Assembly: GCA_963820315.1 (NCBI GenBank) | Contig: CAWFZK010000009.1 | Span: 30,238 to 94,237, forward strand | From: JACVRW01 sp963820315 | Lineage (GTDB): Bacteria; Actinomycetota; Thermoleophilia; Solirubrobacterales; Thermoleophilaceae | Length of the DNA stretch: 64,000 nucleotides | Direction: 5' to 3' | Shown here: positions 16,734 to 25,748 of the stretch, piece after piece | How positions within the stretch are numbered: the stretch's first letter is position 1 | Layout: each line of letters opens with the position of its first letter | Translations under genes and position numbers: made by a program | The notes under the pieces: generated by a model | What the model was told of the DNA's origin: nothing | What the model saw: the letters and a program-made list of their open reading frames with translations, nothing else | The model's database searches: none

Positions 16734-18897
16734 CTACGGGGTCGTCTCCCTCAGGATGACCTCGTCGCTCCCCTGCTGGGGCGTCTCGCCCCCGCCGGGG
16801 TTGTCGGTGTAGCTGGCCACGAACACGGCGGCGATGTTGCCGGCCGCGCGGTGGGCCTCGTCGAGCGGAGGCACCATGATGTCGCCCTCGCACCCGGCGG
16901 TCTCCGCCTGCGGGTGCCCGTGCTGGTCATGACCGAGGATGTAGGCCACGGTGACCCGCGCGCAGTCGAGCGGCTGGTCGTCCGTCACCTCCACGACGAA
17001 GTGGACGGTTTGGCCGAACCGGAACGGCGGCGGCGTGGGTGTCACGGTCAGGTCGACCACCGGCGCCTGGTTGCCGATCACGATCCGCACCGAGCTCGAG
17101 GCGGAGCGGCCGCTCGTGTCGGTAACACGTAGCGTGGCCTCGAAGATGCCGCGCTCCGTGTAGGTGAACGTCGGGTTCGCCGCGCGCGAGTCAACGGTGC
17201 CGTTGGCGTCGAAGTCCCAGGCGTAGGCGATCGTGTCGCCATCCGGGTCCTCGGTGCCGGCGCTCGAGAACTCCACCGTCAGCGGGGGTGTGAGGGACGA
17301 TGTCGGCGTGGCCGACACCTCGACCACCGGCGTGTACTCGCCGCCGCGCACGAAGTCGATCCGCGCCAGCTGGGCCTCCGGATTCTCCGAGAAGAACCCG
17401 TCGCCGTACTCGAGCGTGTACAGCGCGCCGTTGAACCCGAACTCCATGTCCATCGGGTTGTCCTGGACGATGTTCGGATCGGCGCTGGCAGGCCCGCCGA
17501 ACAGGTGGTGGATCGCCACCAGCCGGCCACCGTTCGGGCGGCCCAGCTCGAACAGCTTGACGTAGTCGCGCGTCCACTCGAAGAACAGCGGGTGGCCGCC
17601 GAAGGCCCGTGGCCAACGCAGCGGCGAGCGGTTCTCGGCGTCGAAGTCGTACGCCGGGCCGCCCATCGGCCCGATGCCGTCGCCGCCGCGCTGCTCGAGC
17701 AGCTCGGGGAACAGCCCCTGATCGGCCGCCGGATAGCTGTACCAGACGTCCGGCTGGACGACCTGCGGCAGCCGGCGCTGGCCCGTGTTGTGGCGCGAGT
17801 CGTTGGTCGGCCGGTTGCAGTTGAACTCCTCGCCCGACTGCGGCGCGCCCGGCGTGAAGTCGAAGTCGACGTACGGCATGTCCGGCGTGACGCAGAACGG
17901 CCAGCCGTAGTTGCCGGGCGGCGGATCAGCATCCACCGGCCATGCCCGGCGGGGCCGCGTGCCGGATCGAACATGTTGGCGTCGGGCGAGTAGTCGCCGA
18001 CGTAGATGTCGCCGTTGTTGCGGTTGACCGCGAACCGGAACGGGTTGCGCAGGCCCATGGCATAGATCTCGGACGGGTCTGCGCCGTCCCGCGCGCGAAC
18101 AGATTGCCGTTCGGGACGGAGTACCCCCCGTTCGCCCCGACGCGGATGCGCAGCATCTTGCCGCGCAGGTCATTGGTGTTGCCGGCAGTCCGTCGAGCGT
18201 CGAACGCTGGATTGCGGGTCTCCCGGTCGTCGATCGGCGTGTAGCCGGAGGAGAAGAACGGGTTCGTGTCGTCGCCCGTGGACAGATAGAGGTTTCCCTC
18301 GCCATCGAAGTCGATCTGCCCGCCGACGTGGCAGCAGATGCCGCGGTCGGTGGGGACGCGCAGGATCTCCTGCTCAGAGGCGAAGTCCAAGGTGTTGCCC
18401 TGCAGCCTGAAGCGGGACAGGAGCAGGTAGCCCCTGAACTGCGCCAGGCGCGCCCGGTCCTCCGCGGTGACCAGGTCGAACGGCGCGTCTCCCTCGTTGA
18501 TGCCCGTGCCGATCACGTCGACCGGCGTGTTCAGCCGCGGCGAGTAGTAGACGTAGACCCAGCGGTTGTCCTCGAAGTTCGGGTCGAGCGCGATTCCCTG
18601 CAGCCCCTCCTCGTCGTGCTGATAGAGGCCTTGCGGGCTATCCCTCATGTCGGCGACGAGCGTGTTCAGGCCCGTGCGCGGGTTGTGGATCCGCATCTCG
18701 CCGGTCCGGGCCGTGTGCAGCACGCGCCCGTCCGGCAGCACCGCGAGGCTCATCGGCTCGCCGGGACGATCGTTGAGCGTCACCTTCTGGAACCTCGACT
18801 GGTCAGGAAAATCGTCCTGAGCCGCCGCAGCCGCCGGCAGCCCGCATAGCGCCCCTAGCGCCACAACCACACAGACTCGAAGGGTTCGGCGTGCCAT
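16734..18897 (-). CDS. Secreted PQQ-dependent sugar dehydrogenase with PKD domain, frameshifted
   Basis: About 720 residues. The start ATG 18897 follows AAGGAGGTCC. A signal peptide ends near AAAAAQDDF. The beta-propeller of the glucose/sorbosone dehydrogenase family runs to about residue 440: MSLAVLPDGRVLHTARTGE, EEGLQGIALDPNF, GICCHVGGQIDFDGEGNLY, GLRNPFRFAV, NYGWPFC. It is followed by a PKD domain (TEDPDGDTIAYAWDFDANG) and a further C-terminal beta domain. Shifts occur near 18085 and near 17925. It would oxidise sugars outside the membrane with PQQ, which must be confirmed because some family members lack the cofactor. Confidence 0.8.
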
Positions 18898-19013
18898 CAA
18901 GGACCTCCTTGTCCCGGGCTTGAGCCAGATGTCACGAGCGCTATACCCGGGGCCGGGCGACACCTTGCACGCTGGCCGGGGCGAATTCCGCGCCGCAGCG
19001 GACTTCGCCGGAG

Positions 19014-19727
19014 GTGGACGAGCAGCGCGACTGGCTGATCCTGATCGTCGAGGACGACGAGGCGACCAAGGGCTTCCTCGCCGACAACCTGGCCGCGGAC
19101 GGCTTCCGCGTGGCGAGCGCGTCGACGGCGGCCGAGGGCCTGCGCGCGATCGAGGTGAGGCGGCCGAGCCTCGTGCTGCTCGACCTGCGCCTCGAGGGCG
19201 GCAGCGGCCTCGACGTGCTCGACCGCGTCCGCGCCGCCGACGGGCTCGCCACCCGCATCGACCCCGATCTGCCCGTGATCGTCCTGACGGGGCGCGCCGC
19301 CGAGGCCGACCGCGTCCGCAGCTTCCAGCGCGGGGCCGACGACCACGTGTCGAAGCCCTTCCTGTACGCCGAGCTGCTCGGGCGCATCCGCGCCGTGCTG
19401 CGGCGCGCGGAGGGCCGCCGCGGCAAGGGGGTCCTGCGGGTGCGTGACCTCACGATCGACCCGTCCACCCGGATCGTGCGGCTGGCGGGGCGGCGGATCG
19501 AGCTGTCGGCCAAGGAGTTCGCGCTCCTGCACGCGCTCGCGCTCGAGCCCGGCCGCGTGTATCGCAAGCACGAGCTGCTCCGCGACGTGTGGGGCTATCT
19601 CGCGCCGGGCAACACACGGACGCTCGACGCGCACGCCTGCCGGCTGCGCAAGAAGCTCGACAGCTCGCGCCGGCCCTGGGTCCTGAACGTGCGCGGTGTG
19701 GGCTACAAGCTGACGGAGGCGCCGTGA
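19014..19727 (+). CDS. OmpR-family response regulator
   Basis: 237 residues from GTG 19014. The receiver domain (1-about 125) has the acidic pair in VEDDE, phospho-acceptor in LVLLDLRLEGG, LTGRAAE and the Lys in HVSKPF. The winged-helix domain has ELSAKEFALLHAL, RKHELLRDVWG, RTLDAHACRLRKKL and VRGVGYKL. It is a phosphorylation-controlled transcription factor. GTGA overlap with the kinase gene makes a typical two-component pair. The presence of CpaB as third gene suggests a link to pilus assembly or surface structures. Confidence 0.9.
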   Translation: MDEQRDWLILIVEDDEATKGFLADNLAADGFRVASASTAAEGLRAIEVRRPSLVLLDLRLEGGSGLDVLDRVRAADGLATRIDPDLPVIVLTGRAAEADRVRSFQRGADDHVSKPFLYAELLGRIRAVLRRAEGRRGKGVLRVRDLTIDPSTRIVRLAGRRIELSAKEFALLHALALEPGRVYRKHELLRDVWGYLAPGNTRTLDAHACRLRKKLDSSRRPWVLNVRGVGYKLTEAP

Positions 19728-20402
19728 TCGCCGCTGCGCTTGCCGCGCTCTGCTGCCTCGGCGTCCTCGCCGCATTGGCACGCGCTGCGGCGGCGGCTCG
19801 AGCTGGTCGCGCGAGCCGAGCACGAGCTGCGTGGACCGGCGGCGGCGCTCGCGCTCGCCTGCGAGCGGATGCGCCGGGAGCCGCGCGCTGCTCACCACGC
19901 GGCCGTGCTGCGGGCGCAGCTCGACCGGCTCGAGGCCGGCCTCGCGGATCTCGAGCGAGCCCGCGGTGGGCGGCGCGGCGTGCGCAGCCCGGAGCCGGTG
20001 GAGCTGCGCTCGGCGGCGCGGGCCGCGCTGGCGCCCTGGGAGCTCGAGCCGGGGGCCGTCGCGTTCGGATGGCTCGGCGGGCCTGCGCCGGCGCGCGTCG
20101 ACCGCGGCGCGCTCGCCAAGGCGCTCGGCAACCTGATCGCGAACGCGGCGGAGCACGGCGAGGGCGAGATCCGCGTGCGCGGGCGAACGACGCGCGCGGG
20201 CGTGCGCATCGAGATCCGCAACGCGAACCGATCCGTCCGCGCCGGCACGGCCGACCCCGATCGCGGGCGCGGGCTGCGCATCGCCGAGCGGGCGGCGCGC
20301 GAGCTCGGCGGGCGCGTGCTCGTCGACCGCGGCGAGGCGGAGACGGTCGCGGTGCTCGAGCTGCCGCGCTCCCTGGACGGCGGCGAGGGCGTCGCCGCGT
20401 GA
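19724..20402 (+). CDS. Small sensor histidine kinase, frameshifted
   Basis: About 226 residues. GTG 19724 overlaps the regulator stop and opens a single hydrophobic helix (AAALAALCCLGVLAA). One frame shift near 19775 leads to WHALRRRLELVARAEHELRG, where HELRGP is the phospho-acceptor H-box. The N-box ALGNLIANAAEHGEG and G-box DRGRGLRIAERAARELGG follow. There is no sensor domain apart from the one helix, so input probably comes through a partner. The stop overlaps the CpaB start by 4 bp. Confidence 0.78.
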
Positions 20403-21100
20403 AGGCGCGCCGGCGGCGCGGCCTGCTGCTGCTCTGCGTGGCACTCGCGTGCGGCGGGCTCGCGGCGGCTCAGGTGGCCGAACGCGAACGTAAGGTGGAG
20501 GCGCGGGTCGGCCCGCTCGTGCCGGTCGTGGTGGCGAAGCGCGACCTCGACGCGGGCTCCCGGCTCGGCGTGGACGCGCTCGCGCTGGAGCGGGTGCCGG
20601 CGCGGTTCGTGCCGCCGGACGCGCTCGGCTCGGCGACCCAGCTGGCCGGCGCCCGGACCGCCGTGCCGGTCAGCGCCGGCGGGTACGTCACGGCGGCGCT
20701 GCTCGACGCCGGCGCCACCCCTGAGGGCGGCGACGGTCTCGCTCGCGGCGAGCGCACGGTGGAGGTAGCCGTGAGCGGCGGCTCGTCGAACCCGCCGGCG
20801 CCCGGCACCCGGGTCGACGTGCTCGTGTCGACAGAGCGCGGGGCGGGAGGCGGCCGGACCTTCGTGGCGCTGGCAGACGTCGAGCTGCTGAGTTTGCGAC
20901 CCGATGCCGCCGGTGGCTACTCCGACTCGGATGGCGAAGTGCCTGGCCCGAGCGCGCTCGCGAGCCTGCGCGTGACGCTCCGCCAGGCGGTCTACCTCAC
21001 CGCCGCCGACAACTTCGGCCGCGAGATCCGCCTGTTGGCGCGGCCGCCGGGCGACCGTTCGGGCGGGGCTGGAGAGGCGGTCTCGGCGGCCGAGCTGTGA
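20399..21100 (+). CDS. CpaB-like SAF-domain protein (Flp pilus assembly)
   Basis: 233 residues. An N-terminal membrane anchor (GLLLLCVALACGGLAAA) is followed by the SAF domain VPVVVAKRDLDAGSRLGVDAL, with VPARFVPPDALGS, and the RcpC/CpaB C-terminal domain (GTRVDVLVSTE ... RQAVYLTAADNFG). CpaB/RcpC proteins function in export or assembly of tight-adherence (Flp) pili at the cell envelope. No other pilus genes lie in this window, so the protein could also serve as an isolated SAF domain. It is co-transcribed with the two-component pair. Confidence 0.75.
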   Translation: MKARRRRGLLLLCVALACGGLAAAQVAERERKVEARVGPLVPVVVAKRDLDAGSRLGVDALALERVPARFVPPDALGSATQLAGARTAVPVSAGGYVTAALLDAGATPEGGDGLARGERTVEVAVSGGSSNPPAPGTRVDVLVSTERGAGGGRTFVALADVELLSLRPDAAGGYSDSDGEVPGPSALASLRVTLRQAVYLTAADNFGREIRLLARPPGDRSGGAGEAVSAAEL

Positions 21101-21106
21101 CGCCGG

Positions 21107-21802
21107 TCAGGCGCTCAGCACCTCGACCTCGCCCTCGGGCGTGCCGAGCAAGGCGCGCTCGGCCATTCCCAGGAACAGTCCGTGCTCGACGACGCCGGCC
21201 ACCCGCTTCAGCGCGAGGTCGAGCTCCGCCGCGTCGGCGCCGGGCGGCACGACGCAGTCGAGGATGTAGTGCCCTTCGTCGGTCAGGTAGGGGCCGTCGT
21301 TCGCCTCGCGCAGGCGCGCGTCGGGGAGCAGCCAGCCGAGCCGCCGGCGCGTGTCGCGCCACGCGAAGCGGGTGACCTCGACGGGCAGCCGCATGTGCTC
21401 GCCGAGGTGCTGGACCTTCTTGGGCGTCTCTGCCACGACGACGAACCGGCGCGCGGCGCAGACGACGATCTTCTCGCGCAGCAGCGCGCCGCCGCCGCCC
21501 TTGATCAGCCCGAGGTCGGGCGCGACCTCGTCGGCCCCGTCCAGGGCGAGGTCGAGCTCCACGGAGCCGTCCAGGTCGATGATCTCGATGCCAAAGGACC
21601 CGGCCAGCTCGGCGGTCTGGTTGGAGGCGGTGGCCGCGCGAATGGGGAAGTCGCGAGCGCCGAGCAGCTCGGTCAGCTTCCAGACCGCGCGACCGGAGCC
21701 GAGCCCGATCAGCATGCCCGGCTCGACGAGGTCGGCCGCGGCGGCCGCGGCGGCTGCTCGCCCAGGGTCGTTCGGGTCGGCCACGGCGCGCAGCATCGTC
21801 AT
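21107..21802 (-). CDS. rpiA: Ribose-5-phosphate isomerase A
   Basis: 231 residues with the start placed at MTMLRAVADP (21802); an upstream in-frame ATG at 21859 would add 19 residues that do not look conserved and lie in palindromic sequence. RpiA blocks are clear: GLGSGRAVWKLTELL, DLALDGADEV, LIKGGGGALLREKIV, RLPVEVTRFA and VVEHGLFLGMAE. It interconverts ribose-5-phosphate and ribulose-5-phosphate in the cytosolic pentose phosphate pathway. Convergent with CpaB, 6 bp apart. Confidence 0.93.
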   Translation of the reverse strand: MTMLRAVADPNDPGRAAAAAAAADLVEPGMLIGLGSGRAVWKLTELLGARDFPIRAATASNQTAELAGSFGIEIIDLDGSVELDLALDGADEVAPDLGLIKGGGGALLREKIVVCAARRFVVVAETPKKVQHLGEHMRLPVEVTRFAWRDTRRRLGWLLPDARLREANDGPYLTDEGHYILDCVVPPGADAAELDLALKRVAGVVEHGLFLGMAERALLGTPEGEVEVLSA

Positions 21803-21825
21803 GAGCGCTCGAGGGATGAGCGAAA

Positions 21826-21872
21826 CCACCCTCAGGGTGGATAGCGAGCATCCGCACAAGCGTGGATGCTCG
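21826..21872. promoter_or_regulatory. Two palindromes in the rpiA / secreted-protein divergent region
   Basis: CCACCCTCAGGGTGG (21826-21840) is a perfect 7-bp palindrome with a one-base centre. CGAGCATCC (21845-21853) and GGATGCTCG (21864-21872) form a perfect 9-bp inverted repeat with a 10-nt spacer. They sit between divergent starts, so operators for a dimeric regulator or transcript hairpins are both possible. Confidence 0.4.
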
Positions 21873-21911
21873 TGTGGTCCCCCGCCGCACGACAGAAGGA
21901 AGGGCTCGGCT

Positions 21912-24900
21912 ATGTCCCGCTCGCTCGGCCGTCAACTGACGTTCGCTGGCCTGATCTCGGTGCTCACCCTGCTCGCCGTGGCCGCCCTCGCGGGCGCCGC
22001 GAGCGCCGCCACGCGCACGGTCACCTTCGACGACGTCGTGCCGGAGACGCGCGTGTCGACCGAGTACGAGACGTCGCACAACCTCACCTTCCCGGCCGAC
22101 CCCGGCACCCGGCCCATGGTCAAGACGTTCGCCGGCCGGGCGCACTCCGGCGACCGGGTGGGCGTCAGCACCTGCGAGGGGCTGCCCGGCTGCGGCGAGG
22201 TCTTTCCGGCGCCGCAGCTGCGGGGCGTGCTGACCAGGTCCGCCACCTCGGTGAGCGCATATGTGGGCTATTGGGAGAACCCGCTCTTCCCGAACCCGGG
22301 CGAAACCTTGCAGGCGCGCATCCGCGCCTACAACTCGGACGACGAGCTCGTCAGCGAGAGCGGCTACGTGACGGTCACCTCCGGCGCGCCGCTGACCCAG
22401 CAGGTCACCGCCACGGCGCCGGCGGGCCAGCGCATCGACTACTTCGACGTGACAGCGGACGCAGGCGACGGTGGCGAGGCCCTCGCGATCGACGACCTGT
22501 CGATCACCACACCGGACGGAGCCCAACCCGCTGACTTCACCCTCAACGCGGGCCAGACCGTCGTGGACGTCCTGACGGGAAGCTCGGTCGACGTCCCGGT
22601 CGAGCTCAACCGCCTCAACGGGTCGAACGGGAACGTCTCATTCGCGGTCTCGGGCCTGCCGGCCGGTATGACGGCGAGCGTCAATCCGAACCCCGTGGCC
22701 GGCACGTCCACCGGCACGACGCTCACCCTGAGCGCCGCCGAGGGCGCCGCCCACTCCGACCAGTACACGCCGATCACCGTCACGGCCACGCCGGCGGGCG
22801 CCGAGTCCGGAACCAGGACGCGGACGATCAGCAAGCAGGTGCGGATCCGCGAGAACTGCGACCGGACGATGCGAGCGGACTATCTCGACGCGCGCAGCGA
22901 GGACTGCATGCGCAAACGGGACGGCCACTGGGAGGCGACGAACACGACCGTGCGCGTCAACGGTCTCGTGATCCGTCCCGCTGACGACTCGCGACCGACG
23001 CTCGTGGTCGATCCGCGTAACAAGACCGTGCGCGGTCGTGAGCTCACGATGCCGTTCCGCGTCTCGCTCGCGAGCGACCCCGAGGTCCCCATCTACGCGG
23101 GCCCGATCAAGTGGGACTACTCGGACAGCTCCGGCTCGGAAGACGGCCCCCGCCAGGTCCTCGGGTTCGACGCAGACAAGATCGAGAAGCTGAAGGGCCT
23201 CCCGGTCACCAAAGCCGATCTCTCGTTCCTCAAGAGCGGCAAGGCCAGGCTGACGCCGACGCTCAAGCTCGACTTCTGGCCGTTCAACTACTTCGGCGCG
23301 GTCACGACCTCGACCACCTTCACGACCGACAACGACCACGGCGTCGACTTCAGCGGCCTGTACCTGAAGCTGCCGAAGGTGAACGTGCTCGCGCTCGAGC
23401 TCAAGGACGTCGAGCTCAAGTGGGTCCAGGGCAACACCTGGGCGGGCGCAGCGAAGGTCGTGCTCGGTTTCGGCAAGAAGTACGAGATCGGCGCCGGCTT
23501 CGGGATCAAGAACGGCGGCTTCGACTACCTCCGCGGCAGTCTCGGCGGGCTGAACCAGCCGGTCGGCGCCGGCATCTTCCTGCAGAGCATCGGCTTCGGC
23601 GTGCAGCGCGACCCGCTCACCCTGACGGGCACGATCGGCCTGTCCGCCGGCCCGACGGTGGCGGGCGTCCAGGCGGTCTCGGTGGGCGGCAAGCTCAGCG
23701 CCGTCCTGGCCGATCCGTTCATCGCCGAGATCTCGGGCAACGCCAAGGTGGCGAACCGCTTCGAGCTCGGTAGCGCGTTCGTGCGCTACTCCTCGACGGG
23801 CCTGTTCGAGTTCGGGGCGAACGCGAACTGGAGCCTGTGGCGCCTGGGCCTGAACGGAAACGTCGCCGGATGGGTCGACGGCCTCGACGCCTTCAACGTC
23901 GAGGGTTCGATCAGCGCGTGCCTGGACGTCTGGGGCCCGGACCCGTGCGGCGACGCCCGCGCTCTCCTGTCGAGCCGGGGAGTCGCGGGCTGTGTCGGGG
24001 TGTACGGCTACCACGTCGGCGCCGGCGCGACCTGGGACTTCGACTTCGACGCGTTCACCGGCTGCGACCTGGCGCCTTACCGAGCTGTCAAGCCGGCGCG
24101 CGCCGCCGCCGTCGGAGCACTGAGTCAGACGACGCTTCCCGCCGGGCTGCCGAGCGCGGCCTGGGAGGTCACCGCCGACGGCGGCCCGACGGGCGTGACC
24201 CTGACCGGACCCGGCGGGCAGTCGGTGACCGTCTCGCGCGCCATGCCCGTGGTCCAGAACGACAAGTTCTACGCCCAGCTGCGCCAGGACGGCACGACCT
24301 TCGTGCTGGTCGACAAGCCGGCGGCCGGCGAATGGACGCTGACCGACGACGGCACGGCGCCGGTGAAGCTCGTGCGCGAGGCCCGCGGACTGCCCGAGGC
24401 GGCGGCGCGGGTGACCGTCAAGGGGAAGGGGCGCGCTCGCGTCCTGAGCTGGAACGTGCGCCGGATCCCCGGCCAGCGGGTCACCTTCTCGGAGGTCGGC
24501 AAGGACGTCCGCAACGCGATCACCACGACGACGGCCGCGCGCGGCTCCGTCCGCTTCCGGCCGGCGGACGGGCCCGCCGGTCGCCGCAAGATCGTCGCGA
24601 TGGTGCAGCAGGGCGGTCGCCCGCGCGTGAATCTCACGGCCGGGTCCTACCGCGCTCCGGGGATGCTGAAGCCGGGGAAGCCGCGCAAGCTCGAGCTGAA
24701 GCGCAAGCGCTCGCGCCTCGTCGTGAGCTGGCGGCCGAAGCCGCGAGGGTTCCGTCACGCGCTCCACTTCAAGCTGTCCGACGGCAGGCGACTGGTCCGG
24801 ATCGTCGGCGCGAACCGCCGCTCGTACACGCTCAAGGGCGTCCCGCGTCGCGTGCGCGCAACGGTGACCGTGACGGGCCTGACGAGGCTCAACAGCAAGG

Positions 24901-24956
24901 GCCCCAAGGCGCGCGCATCGGTCAAGCCGGTGCGCCGGCGGCCGCGCGGCGCCTAG
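21912..24956 (+). CDS. Large secreted protein of unknown function, 1014 residues
   Basis: ATG 21912 lies after AAGGAAGGG. A signal peptide ends at AGAASAA. Residues about 30-170 resemble a jelly-roll/galactose-binding-like domain (TVTFDDVVPETRVSTEYE, FDVTADAG, ALAIDDLSI). Next comes an Ig-like domain (VDVPVELNRLNGSNGNVSF, GLPAGMTASV). The middle (about 380-730) is a long unfamiliar stretch rich in Gly, Asp and aromatic residues with repeated beta-strand character (LKLDFWPFNYFGAVTTS, WSLWRLGLNGNVAGWVDG). The C-terminus is a very basic fibronectin-III-like region. I cannot name a function; an exposed cell-wall or extracellular role is likely. Confidence 0.7.
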   Translation: MSRSLGRQLTFAGLISVLTLLAVAALAGAASAATRTVTFDDVVPETRVSTEYETSHNLTFPADPGTRPMVKTFAGRAHSGDRVGVSTCEGLPGCGEVFPAPQLRGVLTRSATSVSAYVGYWENPLFPNPGETLQARIRAYNSDDELVSESGYVTVTSGAPLTQQVTATAPAGQRIDYFDVTADAGDGGEALAIDDLSITTPDGAQPADFTLNAGQTVVDVLTGSSVDVPVELNRLNGSNGNVSFAVSGLPAGMTASVNPNPVAGTSTGTTLTLSAAEGAAHSDQYTPITVTATPAGAESGTRTRTISKQVRIRENCDRTMRADYLDARSEDCMRKRDGHWEATNTTVRVNGLVIRPADDSRPTLVVDPRNKTVRGRELTMPFRVSLASDPEVPIYAGPIKWDYSDSSGSEDGPRQVLGFDADKIEKLKGLPVTKADLSFLKSGKARLTPTLKLDFWPFNYFGAVTTSTTFTTDNDHGVDFSGLYLKLPKVNVLALELKDVELKWVQGNTWAGAAKVVLGFGKKYEIGAGFGIKNGGFDYLRGSLGGLNQPVGAGIFLQSIGFGVQRDPLTLTGTIGLSAGPTVAGVQAVSVGGKLSAVLADPFIAEISGNAKVANRFELGSAFVRYSSTGLFEFGANANWSLWRLGLNGNVAGWVDGLDAFNVEGSISACLDVWGPDPCGDARALLSSRGVAGCVGVYGYHVGAGATWDFDFDAFTGCDLAPYRAVKPARAAAVGALSQTTLPAGLPSAAWEVTADGGPTGVTLTGPGGQSVTVSRAMPVVQNDKFYAQLRQDGTTFVLVDKPAAGEWTLTDDGTAPVKLVREARGLPEAAARVTVKGKGRARVLSWNVRRIPGQRVTFSEVGKDVRNAITTTTAARGSVRFRPADGPAGRRKIVAMVQQGGRPRVNLTAGSYRAPGMLKPGKPRKLELKRKRSRLVVSWRPKPRGFRHALHFKLSDGRRLVRIVGANRRSYTLKGVPRRVRATVTVTGLTRLNSKGPKARASVKPVRRRPRGA

Positions 24957-25623
24957 CGCCGACAACGGCTCAGGCTCGGCCGCTCAGCTCGAGACTGCGC
25001 TGCAGATGGCGGAGCTCGGAATCGAGCCGCGCAACCAGGTCCGCTTCATCTGGTTCGGGGCGGAGGAGGCCGGGCTCGTCGGTTCGCAGTTCTACGTGGA
25101 CCAGCTCACGACGCGCGAGCTCAAGGACATCGCGGTGATGCTGAACTACGACATGGTCGGCTCGCCCAACCCCGGATGGTTCGTGTACGACGGCGATGCC
25201 TCGGACACCGCGTCCACCGGGTCGACCGGCTCGGGCGTCGTTGAGGACGTGTTCGTCGACTACTTCGACTCGATCGGACGCGTGACCAAGCCGACGGCCT
25301 TCGATGGGCGGTCGGACTACGACGCGTTCGTGGCTGCAGGCATTCCCGCCGGCGGACTGTTTACCGGCGCCGAGGACCCGAAGCAGCCGGACGAGGTCGC
25401 GATCTGGGGCGGCACCGCGGGCGTTGCGTACGACCCGTGCTACCACGCCGCATGCGACACGTTCGCGAACGTGAACCTCACGGCTCTCGACGAGATGTCG
25501 GACGCCGTCGCGCACGCGATTCTGACGTTCGCGATGACTACGTCGGCCGTGCAGGGCACGGACAAGGGGAACGGCACGCCTGGCTACGACCCGGCCTTCA
25601 AGGGTCACCGGGCGGTCCGCTGA
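24957..25623 (+). pseudogene. M28 zinc aminopeptidase, 5'-truncated remnant
   Basis: Only the C-terminal part of a secreted M28 peptidase is present. The frame is recognisable from 24961 with DNGSGSAAQLETALQMAE. It keeps the metal-binding Asp (DNGSG), the Glu pair in WFGAEEAGLVGS, the Asp in NYDMVGSPNPGW and the His in YHAACDTF. The N-terminal half, including the PA domain and the first His ligand, is missing. The join falls one base after the stop of the previous gene, and no ribosome site or credible start is seen. Deletion or misassembly at about 24957 explains it. Confidence 0.75.
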
Positions 25624-25647
25624 CGGGCGGCCCGAAGCATGGTTGGA

Positions 25648-25680
25648 GAGGGGCGGCTGCGGCCGCCCCTCTTCGTTTCG
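25648..25680 (+). terminator. Rho-independent terminator after the M28 remnant
   Basis: GAGGGGCGGC (25648-25657), loop TGCG, GCCGCCCCTC (25662-25671): a perfect 10-bp GC stem followed by TTCGTTTC. It isolates the upstream remnant from lon. Confidence 0.7.
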
Positions 25681-25748
25681 GAGTGCCGCACTTCGCGGAA
25701 TCCGGCCGCTAAACTGGACGCTTACCCAACGTAAGTAGGTAACCCAGC

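Noticed and set aside
25690..25748. Heat-shock or SigR-type promoter (GGAAT ...) and short inverted repeat TTACC/GGTAA before lon
   Set aside because: The second element is not convincing and the repeat arms are only 5 bp, so I do not list them as features.
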